Below, piece by piece: positions 8,648 through 16,015 of a DNA stretch of 64,000 nt. Both the position numbers and the translations under genes were made by a program. The stretch is from Belnapia sp. F-4-1. GTDB taxonomy: Bacteria; Pseudomonadota; Alphaproteobacteria; Acetobacterales; Acetobacteraceae. Every line of letters begins with the position of its first letter. The first letter of the stretch is position 1. The DNA lies in contig NZ_KN676113.1 of NCBI RefSeq assembly GCF_000802185.1, positions 2,252,819 through 2,316,818 on the forward strand, given 5' to 3'. The notes below the pieces were generated by a model that was given only the letters and a program-made list of their open reading frames with translations, was not told the DNA's origin and ran no database searches.

Positions 8648-9709
8648 TCAGACCTCCTCGTGCCACAGCCGCAGCAGGCCTACGAGGGCAAAGGCCAGCG
8701 GCGCGGTCCAGGCGGCCAGATGGGGCTCGAGCCCGCCGGCCTCGCCCATCGCGTTGAGCAGGCCATTGACGACGAGATAGCCGAGCCCGAGGGCCAGTCC
8801 AATTCCGCCACGCCGGTAGCCGTCCGCCTGCCGCGGCAGGCCGAAGGCCGAGGGCGCGGCAAGCAGCACCATGACGAAGGGTGCAATCATGGTTGCCGCG
8901 ACGGCCTGCAGTCGTGTCGCATAGAAGGCAGGCCCGCGCGTCACGGCGCCCTCGCCCCTTTGCCCCGCCAGCAGCCGGTCGAGCGGTTGCGCCGCGGTCG
9001 GGCGCGCGAGATCGCGTATCGCCTCCGGCGAGGGCCCCTCAGCCCAGGCCAGCTCCGCCAGGACCTGCGGCCGGCTTTCGCCCGGCCGGACCAGGCGCAG
9101 TTGCAGCAGCCGCCAGCCCTCCGGCCCATGGATCGCGCGGCGCGCATCGATGCGCTCGAGCGCCTGCCCTTCCGCATCGCGGCGGACGAGCAGGATGCCC
9201 GCGAGCGACCGGCCGTCCAGAGAAGCCGACTCCACCGACACGATCTCGGTGCCGTTGCGCAGCCAAAGCCGCTGCGCCAGCGCCATGGGCTGGCCCTCCG
9301 CCGCGCCCCTGCCGTCCCACCAATCGGCCAGTGTTCGCTCGGTCCGCGGCGCGATGGCGAGCAGCAGCGCCGCCTGCAGCGCAACCGCCAGCACGCAAGC
9401 CGGCAACACGGCCCCCAAGATGCGCCAGGCGCCGAGCCCCAGGGTCCGCAATGCCGTGATCTCCAGCGTTCCGGCCAGGCGCCGGAAGGTCAGGATCGCC
9501 CCGACCAGCACCGCCAGCGAGACGAGCTGCCCAAGCATGGTCGGCAGGCGCAGCAAGGCATAGCGGCCGACATCCGTCAGGCCGCCGCGCTGGAGCAGCT
9601 CGCTCGCCTTGTCGAGCAGGTCCAGCAGTTGCAGCAGCGCAACCAGCCCCAGAAGCACCGCGGCCGTCAAGCCCAGGAAGATCCTGCTCAGGTAGCGCGG
9701 CAGGATCAT
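8648..9709 (-). CDS. LptG-type permease (YjgP/YjgQ family)
   Basis: This 353-residue inner-membrane protein has N-terminal transmembrane helices (residues ~10-32 and 55-75), a third near 100-120, a periplasmic beta-rich domain (~125-245), and C-terminal helices up to the end, as in LptF/LptG. The sequence IAPRTERTLADWWDG after the third helix and the pairing with an LptF gene support the call. In LPS export LptF and LptG form the membrane part of LptB2FG. Alphaproteobacterial lptFG usually lie near lptD; here they are inside a sphingolipid locus, so they may be a paralogous pair devoted to another lipid. The ATG at 9709 overlaps the lptF-like stop (ATGA). Confidence 0.8.
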   Translation of the reverse strand: MILPRYLSRIFLGLTAAVLLGLVALLQLLDLLDKASELLQRGGLTDVGRYALLRLPTMLGQLVSLAVLVGAILTFRRLAGTLEITALRTLGLGAWRILGAVLPACVLAVALQAALLLAIAPRTERTLADWWDGRGAAEGQPMALAQRLWLRNGTEIVSVESASLDGRSLAGILLVRRDAEGQALERIDARRAIHGPEGWRLLQLRLVRPGESRPQVLAELAWAEGPSPEAIRDLARPTAAQPLDRLLAGQRGEGAVTRGPAFYATRLQAVAATMIAPFVMVLLAAPSAFGLPRQADGYRRGGIGLALGLGYLVVNGLLNAMGEAGGLEPHLAAWTAPLAFALVGLLRLWHEEV

Positions 9710-10971
9710 AAGGCCGGTCCCCGGCGCCATCGCAGCCGGCCGGCGATGGTCGCCACCGCCCGGTCGAGCCAGGCGATCATGCCGTCGAAGGCACCTTCCT
9801 CCGGATGGCGATCGCTGTGACGGAACACCAGGATGGCGAAGCTGGCGAGGAGGAGAAGAGCGGCCCAAAGCCCCAGGCGCGGGTCGATCCGGCCGACATC
9901 GCCGAGCGATTCGATGAGTTGCAGCACCTGCTGGTAGACCATCAGGATCACCGTCCCGACCAGGATGCCGACCGAGCGCCGCGACCGCTTCGCCGCCAGG
10001 CCCAAGGGCATTGCCAGCAGCGGCAGGACGAGCATCGAAGCCGAGCGCACCAGCCTTCCGTGCAGCTCACCATCGAGCCGCGTGCGGCTCAGCGGCGGGT
10101 CCGGAGACTGCCGCCCAGCCCAAAGCTCCGCGATGGTCATCTCCCGCTCATCGGTGCCGCGCAGGCGGAAGAGAGGCAGGCGCTGCGTGAAAGGCCGTGA
10201 CAGGTCCGACCCGGCGAAGCGCAGCGTCGACGCCTGGCCGTCGGGCAGGAGCGTGATCTGCTGGCCTTCGTTCATTTCGAGCAGCAGCTCTGTCCCGTCG
10301 TCGCTGAGCGTCAGCCGGCCGGTCGCGGCAGTGGTCAGCACTTCGCGCCCATCCTCGTCCCGCTGCTGCAGGAAAATGCCGTGCAGCGTCCCGTCCTCCG
10401 GGTCCCGCCGGTCGACATGGACCGTCAGCCGACGACCGATCTGCAGGAATTCCCCGGGCACCAGGGTGGCGTTCCAGCCCGCATTGGTCAGGGCATGGAA
10501 GGCTGCGCGATAGGCGTAGCGGCTGAGGGGCTGGACATAGCCGTAGAGCCCGAGGGCGAGCAGGCCGCAGCCCAGCCCGACCGCGAGGAAGGGCCGGCTG
10601 AGGCGGGTCAGCGAGAAGCCCGCGGCCTGCAGCCCGTCGAACTCGTGGTCCTGGCTCAACCGCGCGAGGACCACATAGACCGCCAGGAACAGGGCTGCCG
10701 GAAAGGCCAGGCCGAGATAATGCGGCACCAGGTAGAGCAACAGGCGGATGACCGAGGAGGCCGATCCGCCGGTACCGGCCAGGAAGTCGAACAACCGCAG
10801 CAGCCGCTCCATCAGCAGCGCCGGCAGCACCAGCAGCAGGGTGGCGGCCAGCGGCCTGGCCAGCTGGCGCAGCATGTAGCGGTCCACCACCCCGCTCCTC
10901 GACGGTGGCCCTCGTCCGATGCCTGCCCTTGACGGCCGCCACCCGAATGCGGTGGTGCGCCCCTCAGTCAC
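9706..10971 (-). CDS. LptF-type permease (YjgP/YjgQ family)
   Basis: This 421-residue protein is the LptF partner of the adjacent gene. Family features are DRYMLRQLARPLAATLLLV (first helix), the conserved coupling-helix region ARLSQDHEFDGLQAAGFS contacting the ATPase, a periplasmic domain (~150-300), and GRLVRSASMLVLPLLAMPL near the C-terminal helices. GTG 10971 overlaps the HIT stop (GTGA) and adds ~28 residues before the usual family start; GTG codons at V28/V29 are alternatives. No LptB ATPase or LptC is encoded in the window, so these permeases must share the cell's LptB or use a remote one. Confidence 0.8.
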   Translation of the reverse strand: MTEGRTTAFGWRPSRAGIGRGPPSRSGVVDRYMLRQLARPLAATLLLVLPALLMERLLRLFDFLAGTGGSASSVIRLLLYLVPHYLGLAFPAALFLAVYVVLARLSQDHEFDGLQAAGFSLTRLSRPFLAVGLGCGLLALGLYGYVQPLSRYAYRAAFHALTNAGWNATLVPGEFLQIGRRLTVHVDRRDPEDGTLHGIFLQQRDEDGREVLTTAATGRLTLSDDGTELLLEMNEGQQITLLPDGQASTLRFAGSDLSRPFTQRLPLFRLRGTDEREMTIAELWAGRQSPDPPLSRTRLDGELHGRLVRSASMLVLPLLAMPLGLAAKRSRRSVGILVGTVILMVYQQVLQLIESLGDVGRIDPRLGLWAALLLLASFAILVFRHSDRHPEEGAFDGMIAWLDRAVATIAGRLRWRRGPAL

Positions 10972-11411
10972 GCCCCGGCCGCCTCCCAGCCGGAGCGGAG
11001 GCGAGCCAGCATGTCGTCTCGCACTGCAGCCTCTGGTTCCACAGCCTGGCCGAGCGCCGGCGGTCCCGGCCAGCCGGCATCGGGAAAGCTGCGACCGAGA
11101 TGCACGCGCTCGCCGGCGTAGCGCGGGATGACGTGGAAATGGACGTCCGGGTCGACCATCATCAACATGAGATAGTTGATCTTCTCGTACCGAACAAATT
11201 CACGCAGGATAGTCTCGATACGATGGATGGCGTCGTGCATTCCGGCAAAGGCTGCAGGGCTGGCATCGCCGAAGCGGGTGACCGGTTGGCGACAGACCAG
11301 CACCAGCGAGCCGAGCGTGACCTGCTGCGGCCGCAGCAACACGAGCCAATGCTCGGTCTCGCCGATCAACGTTGCGGGATAACCGAACTTGGCAAGCGTG
11401 GCAGCTGGCAT
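10968..11411 (-). CDS. HIT-family nucleotide-binding/hydrolase protein
   Basis: This 147-residue protein carries the histidine-triad region as DPDVHFHVIPRY (residues ~88-97), with H91 and H93 at the first two triad positions and no His at the canonical third. HIT proteins hydrolyse nucleoside monophosphate esters or dinucleotides. It is the first gene of a minus-strand operon leading into the LptF/LptG pair and diverges from the DUF2141 gene. A link to CDP-lipid by-products is conceivable but not shown. Confidence 0.75.
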   Translation of the reverse strand: MPAATLAKFGYPATLIGETEHWLVLLRPQQVTLGSLVLVCRQPVTRFGDASPAAFAGMHDAIHRIETILREFVRYEKINYLMLMMVDPDVHFHVIPRYAGERVHLGRSFPDAGWPGPPALGQAVEPEAAVRDDMLARLRSGWEAAGA

Positions 11412-11471
11412 CCGAAATCTCGCACGAGCGGTTCAAGGGAAGGCCGTGCGGTCCCTGGCTGCGACGCAGCC

Positions 11472-12023
11472 TTGAACCGTCCCGGCTGGACTATAGGTGC
11501 CCGTCTGCGGGGTCGCCAGTTCCGGAGGCGGCCCGACCGTTCGGCGACGGGCGCATGGCTGGCCGCCTGGCTGCTGGCCGCGGCCCTGCCCGGAGGTGCC
11601 GCGCTCGCGGCCGGGGCCCGCGCGACCGCCTGTGCCGCAGCGGAGGCGCCGGCCGGGCCGCAGCTGCGGGTCACGGTCACCGGGGCACGCAAGGTGGCGG
11701 GCAACATCACCATCACGGTCTATGGCCCGCGGCCAGAGGATTTCCTGGCGCGCGGCGGTCGCTTGGCGCGCCAGCGCATCCTGCTGCAAGGCCCGGCGGC
11801 AGAGGCCTGCTTCGTCCTTTCCGAAGCCGGCGTTTATGCCATCGCCGTCTATCATGACGAGAACAACGACCACGACTTCAACCGCACGCTGATCGGGATG
11901 CCCGCCGAGGGCTATGGCTTCTCCAACGACGCTCCGACACTGGCCGGCGTGCCAAGCTTTGAGGCTGTGCGCTTCGCGGTGCCGGCAGGCGGATTGCAGA
12001 TGACGATCCGGCTGCGTTACTGA
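11472..12023 (+). CDS. DUF2141 secreted protein
   Basis: This 183-residue exported protein has a basic N-terminus with RRRP followed by a hydrophobic stretch ending in ALAAGA, a probable signal peptide. The mature part matches DUF2141: VYHDENNDHDFNRTLIGMP, then EGYGFSNDA. TTG 11472 is the only plausible start in frame, since no ATG or GTG precedes the signal sequence closely. DUF2141 proteins are small periplasmic beta proteins without assigned function, and they recur next to lipid and carotenoid genes in alphaproteobacteria. It lies between two divergent or convergent minus-strand genes and is probably transcribed alone. Confidence 0.75.
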   Translation: MNRPGWTIGARLRGRQFRRRPDRSATGAWLAAWLLAAALPGGAALAAGARATACAAAEAPAGPQLRVTVTGARKVAGNITITVYGPRPEDFLARGGRLARQRILLQGPAAEACFVLSEAGVYAIAVYHDENNDHDFNRTLIGMPAEGYGFSNDAPTLAGVPSFEAVRFAVPAGGLQMTIRLRY

Positions 12024-12049
12024 AGCTCGACAAGTCGGCGGGCGGGGGT

Positions 12050-12925
12050 TCAATCCATTGCCAGGCTGCGGAACTCGGCGGTCGCCGGGTCCTGCAGGCG
12101 CAGGGTCGTCTGGCGTCGCCACCCGTTTCCGGTGCGCGTGATTCGGTGCAGCAGCCATCCGGGCCAGTGCTGTCCCGCCGCCAGCGCCTGCGGTGCGCCG
12201 AGGACAGGGACGGGACGCACCGCTCCGGGCAGCGTGGCCTGCAACGGAACATGATGATGCCCATGCAGCACCAGCTCCGCGCCATGGCGGGCCAGGAGGA
12301 CGCACAAGGCGGCACGGTCGCGCAGCGCCTTGCGCCATCCGCCCGGCCCGGGCACGGGCGGATGATGCACCAGCACCGCCCGGAACAGCCTCTCACGCCC
12401 GGTCGCGTCGAGCAGCGCCGGAAGCCGGGCGAGCTGTGCCGTGCCCAGTCGTCCCTCGGCCGAGCCGGGCATGGTCGGAACTGCCGAGGAGAGCCCGATC
12501 AGGGCCATGGGCCCGCGCCGATGCAGGAACGGGAAGGGCGCCGCGTTTGGTTCAGCCATGTCATCCGCCATCCATGGCTGCCAGCTCCCGATCCCGGACT
12601 CCCATGGCACGGCAACGGTCGCATCATGATTGCCCGGAATGATTGTCACTCGATCAGGCGGGCCCAGCCGCTCCAGCCAGGCTCGTGACGAGGCGAATTC
12701 GCCGGGCAGGGCAAGGTTGGTCAAATCGCCCGTGACCACCAGGTGGTCCGGTTCGGCGGCTGCGATATCGGCCAGCAGGGCATCGGCGGGCAGGCGCCGC
12801 CGGCGCTTGCGCCGAAGGGCGAGATAGGCCAGCAAACGCTTGCCCGCGAGTTGCCCAAGCGGATGCAAGGCCCCAGGGGGAACAGGCAGGTGAAGATCGG
12901 ACAGGTGCGCAAGGGTGAAGGACAT
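12050..12925 (-). CDS. Calcineurin-like metallophosphoesterase
   Basis: This 291-residue protein has all five metallophosphoesterase motifs in order: LSDLHLPV, VVTGDLTN, IIPGNHDATV, VLVHHPP and LHGHHHVPL. These bind a two-metal centre that hydrolyses phosphomonoesters, phosphodiesters or nucleotides such as CDP-alcohols and UDP-diacylglucosamine. It diverges from the CDP-alcohol phosphotransferase operon, with the two 5' ends close or overlapping, and converges with the DUF2141 gene. The position within the lipid locus suggests it may act on a CDP- or phospho-lipid intermediate. The ATG at 12925 is the natural start of the conserved domain. Confidence 0.85.
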   Translation of the reverse strand: MSFTLAHLSDLHLPVPPGALHPLGQLAGKRLLAYLALRRKRRRRLPADALLADIAAAEPDHLVVTGDLTNLALPGEFASSRAWLERLGPPDRVTIIPGNHDATVAVPWESGIGSWQPWMADDMAEPNAAPFPFLHRRGPMALIGLSSAVPTMPGSAEGRLGTAQLARLPALLDATGRERLFRAVLVHHPPVPGPGGWRKALRDRAALCVLLARHGAELVLHGHHHVPLQATLPGAVRPVPVLGAPQALAAGQHWPGWLLHRITRTGNGWRRQTTLRLQDPATAEFRSLAMD

Positions 12926-14086
12926 GGATCGCCCAAGTCTCGCCCGGCTGGCGCATCGACGCCAGCGGCCCGGCTGCTGGGCGAATCGCCCGTGCCGGTC
13001 TGGAGCATGCCCGGCTCCGCCCTGCTCGGCCGCGCGCTGGCCCGGGCGGGAGTCGGCGACATCGCCGCCTGGGACGGGACGCCGACGCATGGCGGGCTTC
13101 TCCTGCTGCGGGCCGATCATGTCTACGATGCCGCCCTGGTCGTTGGCCTGGCACGCAGCCCTGGCGTGCTGCTCTGCCGGCCGGAGGATGGCCGCCCGGT
13201 CGCTGCGCATCTGCCGGCGGGGACCGCCGCGGGCCCGGTCGCCGAGGCGCTGGAGGCCGGACGCGCGCCCGGGGATGCTGCCTTTGCCGGGTTGCGTCCC
13301 GTGGCGCCTGCCGCGCTGACGGACAGCTACAACCGTGCGCTGCGCAAGCGGGGCAATCCCTACCTGCTGCGCCTCGGCCTCGAGACCCGCAGGGCCGTGG
13401 AATGGGAGATGTTCGGCGGCTCCTACAAGGGCGTTACCGATGCCATCACCAAGCATGTCTGGCCCCGCCCGGCCTTCCACGTGGTGCGCGCCTGCGCCGC
13501 GCTGGGCATCACCCCGAACCAAGTGACGCTGGTCAGCCTCGTGCTGGTCTTCCTCGCGCTCTGGCTCTTCGCCGAAGGGGCCTTCCTGGCCGGGTTGCTG
13601 GCGGCCTGGGTGATGACCTTTCTCGACACCGTGGACGGCAAGCTGGCGCGGGTGACGCTGACCTCGACGCCCTTCGGCAATGTCTTCGACCATGCGATCG
13701 ACCTGATCCATCCACCCTTCTGGTGGCTGGCCTGGATTCTGGGGTTGCAGGCGGCGGGCATGCCGCTCGCGCAACCCGTCACGGTGGCGGTGATTGTCTT
13801 CGGTGGCTACGTGCTCCAGCGGCTGCAGGAGGGGCTGTTCCTCGCCCTGTTCGGCATGGAGATCCATGTCTGGCGGCGTTTCGACAGCCTCTTCCGGCTG
13901 GTGATCGCGCGTCGCAACCCGAACCTGGTGCTGCTCACCCTGGGCACGCTGATCGGGCGGCCGGACATCGGCATGCTGGCGGTGGCCGCCTGGACCGTCT
14001 TCGGCTGCATCGAGCAGGTGGTGGTGACGGTGCAGGCGGGCTTGGCACGACGCCGGGCGCCGCTGCGCTCCTGGCTCGAGCAATGA
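12905..14086 (+). CDS. CDP-alcohol phosphatidyltransferase family protein with extra N-terminal domain
   Basis: The C-terminal half has the full CDP-alcohol phosphotransferase signature (DG-x2-AR-x8-G-x3-D-x3-D, in DTVDGKLARVTLTSTPFGN, residue ~241 onward) and several membrane helices. Enzymes of this class join a CDP-alcohol to a second alcohol. The N-terminal ~150 residues (for example VPVWSMPGSALLGRALARAG) look like a degenerate nucleotidyltransferase-type domain, as in fusion phosphotransferases. The start is uncertain: GTG 12905, GTG 12992 and ATG 13007 are all in frame, and 12905 would overlap the divergent phosphoesterase gene by 21 bp. It heads an operon with the lipid kinase (ATGA overlap) and the Tam41-like gene. 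A role in making a phosphosphingolipid headgroup is inferred from context. Confidence 0.75.
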   Translation: MRKGEGHGSPKSRPAGASTPAARLLGESPVPVWSMPGSALLGRALARAGVGDIAAWDGTPTHGGLLLLRADHVYDAALVVGLARSPGVLLCRPEDGRPVAAHLPAGTAAGPVAEALEAGRAPGDAAFAGLRPVAPAALTDSYNRALRKRGNPYLLRLGLETRRAVEWEMFGGSYKGVTDAITKHVWPRPAFHVVRACAALGITPNQVTLVSLVLVFLALWLFAEGAFLAGLLAAWVMTFLDTVDGKLARVTLTSTPFGNVFDHAIDLIHPPFWWLAWILGLQAAGMPLAQPVTVAVIVFGGYVLQRLQEGLFLALFGMEIHVWRRFDSLFRLVIARRNPNLVLLTLGTLIGRPDIGMLAVAAWTVFGCIEQVVVTVQAGLARRRAPLRSWLEQ

Positions 14087-15042
14087 GCGGGGCCGGCAGC
14101 GCCCGGCGCATCGGCATCATCAGCAATCCGCTGAGCCGGATGCTGCGCAAGGGGCGGGGCGGGCTCGGTGCCCAGGCAACTGGGCTGCCGCGGGCTGCGC
14201 CCACCACCCCGGCGGAACTCCGCACCGCCCTGGCCGGCTTCGCGGCGCAGGGGGTGGACCTGCTGGCCGTGCAGGGCGGGGACGGCACGTTGCGTGAGGT
14301 CCTCACCGCGCTGCCGGCTGCTTTCGGCGACCATCCGCCCGACGTCGCCCTGCTGGCGACGGGGAAGACCAACTTGGCCGCCCAGGTGCTGGGCAGCGCC
14401 GGCCCGGGGGAGGCGGCGCTGGCGCGGCTGCTGCAGGCGGCCGGGCGCGGCACGCTGCGCCGCCGGCTGCTGCCGGTGCTGGAGGTCGCCCGGCCTGGGC
14501 TGCACGACGCCCCGCCATTGAACGGCCTGCTGTTCGGTGCCGGCGCCTTCACCGAGGCGAAGCTGCTGGCGGACCGGGCGTTGCACCGGCGCGATATTCA
14601 TGACCGGCTGACGGTGCTCTTGGCCCTGGCCGGCGTGGCATTGCGGAGTGTGTGGGGGCGCGACGCTTCGCTGCGGACCGGCGCCCCCATGGAACTGGCG
14701 CCGGATGATCTGTTGCCGCGGGAAGGGCATCGCTTCCTGGTTCTGGCGACGCCGCTCGACCAGCTGATGCTGGGGCTATGGCCCTTCTGGGGAGAAGGCC
14801 CGGGGCCAGTGAGGTGGCTCGATGTCGCGGCGCCGCCGCAGCGGCTTGCGGCAGCACTCTGGGCCAGCGTCCAGGGGCGACCGCGGTCCTGGATGCCGGC
14901 GGCCGGCTATCGCAGCGGCAATGCGAGCCGGCTCGCCATCCGGCTCGGCGTGCCCTTCGTGCTGGATGGGGAGGTGTTCGAGCCAGGACCGGAGGGGCTG
15001 GTGCTCTCCGCCCCGGGCCGGGTCGCCTTCGTGACGCCGTGA
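14083..15042 (+). CDS. DAG kinase-family lipid kinase, candidate ceramide kinase
   Basis: This 319-residue protein has a DAGK catalytic fold: IGIISNPLSR at the N-terminus, VQGGDGTLREV with the GGDGT nucleotide-binding motif at residues 65-69, and LLATGKTNLAAQVL. The family phosphorylates diacylglycerol, sphingosine or ceramide. In Caulobacter a distinct member encoded at the matching place in the spt cluster (CpgB) has been characterised as a ceramide kinase. By synteny I assign this as a candidate ceramide kinase. The start overlaps the upstream stop (ATGA) and the stop overlaps the next start (GTGA), so the three genes are tightly coupled. Confidence 0.75.
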   Translation: MSGAGSARRIGIISNPLSRMLRKGRGGLGAQATGLPRAAPTTPAELRTALAGFAAQGVDLLAVQGGDGTLREVLTALPAAFGDHPPDVALLATGKTNLAAQVLGSAGPGEAALARLLQAAGRGTLRRRLLPVLEVARPGLHDAPPLNGLLFGAGAFTEAKLLADRALHRRDIHDRLTVLLALAGVALRSVWGRDASLRTGAPMELAPDDLLPREGHRFLVLATPLDQLMLGLWPFWGEGPGPVRWLDVAAPPQRLAAALWASVQGRPRSWMPAAGYRSGNASRLAIRLGVPFVLDGEVFEPGPEGLVLSAPGRVAFVTP

Positions 15043-15989
15043 CGCCCGCAGGCCCCGCCAGGCTCGAGGCGCTGGTCGCCGCCGAACTTGCGGCACCTGC
15101 CGAACCGGGTGCCGCCATGCTGGCCGCCCGGCAGCTTGCCGAGGATATCCTGGCCCGGCATCGCGTCGGGGTGGAGGCGGTGCTGTTCTACGGCGCCTGC
15201 CGGCTCGACGACGATCCGACCGGGCTGCTCGACCTTTACGTGCTGACCAGCGGCCACCGGGCATTCCATCGTCGTTGGCTGCCGGCGCTGTTCAATGCCC
15301 TGCTGCCGCCGACGGTCCTGCATTGGCGCAGCGACGGCCTCGCCGGCCCGATCCGTGCCAAGGTGGCGGTGTTGACGCTTCGCCAGTTCGAGCGGCGGCT
15401 GCGGCCGGCATCACTGGACACGACGATCTGGGCCCGCTTCTGCCAGCCATCAACCCTGATCCATGCGCGCGATGCCGCTGCGCGGCACAGGGTGGAACAG
15501 GCCGTGGCGCAGGCCCTGACGACAGCCGGGCTCTGGGCGGTGCGGCTCGGTCCACCGGCCGCGACGCCGGTGGAGTATTGGCGCGGCCTCCTGGCTCGTA
15601 CCTACGGCGCCGAACTCCGCGTCGAGCGCGGCAACCGATCGGAGCGGCTGCTGGCTGCCTCACCCGGCTGGTACGGCCCGGCCCTGATCCTGGCCCTGAC
15701 GCGGCTCGGCCTGGCCACCGCCGCGGATGCCGAAGGACGGCTGCGGCCCGGCCAAGTCGGAGATTTCGCATTTTCCTGGGCGGTTCGGCGTGCTTGCGGC
15801 AAGACGCTGAACGTGATGCGCCTGGTCAAGGCCGCATTCACCTTCGACGGCGGCCCGGACTACTTGACGAGCAAGATTGCCCGCCATGCAGGGGTTACGA
15901 TCGAGCTGACCGGCTGGCAGCGCCGCCATCCCGTGCTGGCGGCGCCGATCCTGCTGTGGCGGCTACGGCGGGACGGGGCGGTGCGCTGA
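15039..15989 (+). CDS. Tam41-like cytidylyltransferase-fold protein
   Basis: This 316-residue protein is of a family mostly annotated as hypothetical. By eye it follows the Tam41/Mmp37 mitochondrial CDP-diacylglycerol synthase plan: VLFYGACRLDDDPTGLLDLYV (GS- and DxxD-like nucleotidyltransferase loops, residues ~48-68), then IRAKVAVL, TTIWARFCQPSTLI, and YGAELRVERGNR. Tam41 makes CDP-DAG from phosphatidate and CTP without membrane helices, and none are seen here. It is the third gene of an operon with a lipid kinase and a CDP-alcohol phosphotransferase, so it would supply the missing middle step. The start is GTG 15039. The substrate, phosphatidate or ceramide-1-phosphate, is not known. Confidence 0.6.
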   Translation: MTPAGPARLEALVAAELAAPAEPGAAMLAARQLAEDILARHRVGVEAVLFYGACRLDDDPTGLLDLYVLTSGHRAFHRRWLPALFNALLPPTVLHWRSDGLAGPIRAKVAVLTLRQFERRLRPASLDTTIWARFCQPSTLIHARDAAARHRVEQAVAQALTTAGLWAVRLGPPAATPVEYWRGLLARTYGAELRVERGNRSERLLAASPGWYGPALILALTRLGLATAADAEGRLRPGQVGDFAFSWAVRRACGKTLNVMRLVKAAFTFDGGPDYLTSKIARHAGVTIELTGWQRRHPVLAAPILLWRLRRDGAVR

Positions 15990-16015
15990 CAGATGCCGGA
16001 CAGCCTCCCGCCTAG

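Noticed and set aside
10905-11471. Long N-terminal extension of the DUF2141 protein
   Set aside because: Antisense to the HIT gene, and the signal peptide begins only after TTG 11472.
12926-14083. Long minus-strand open frame extending the metallophosphoesterase upstream to 14083
   Set aside because: It is antisense to the CDP-alcohol phosphotransferase and is Gln/Arg/His-rich with no family features; the real start is ATG 12925.
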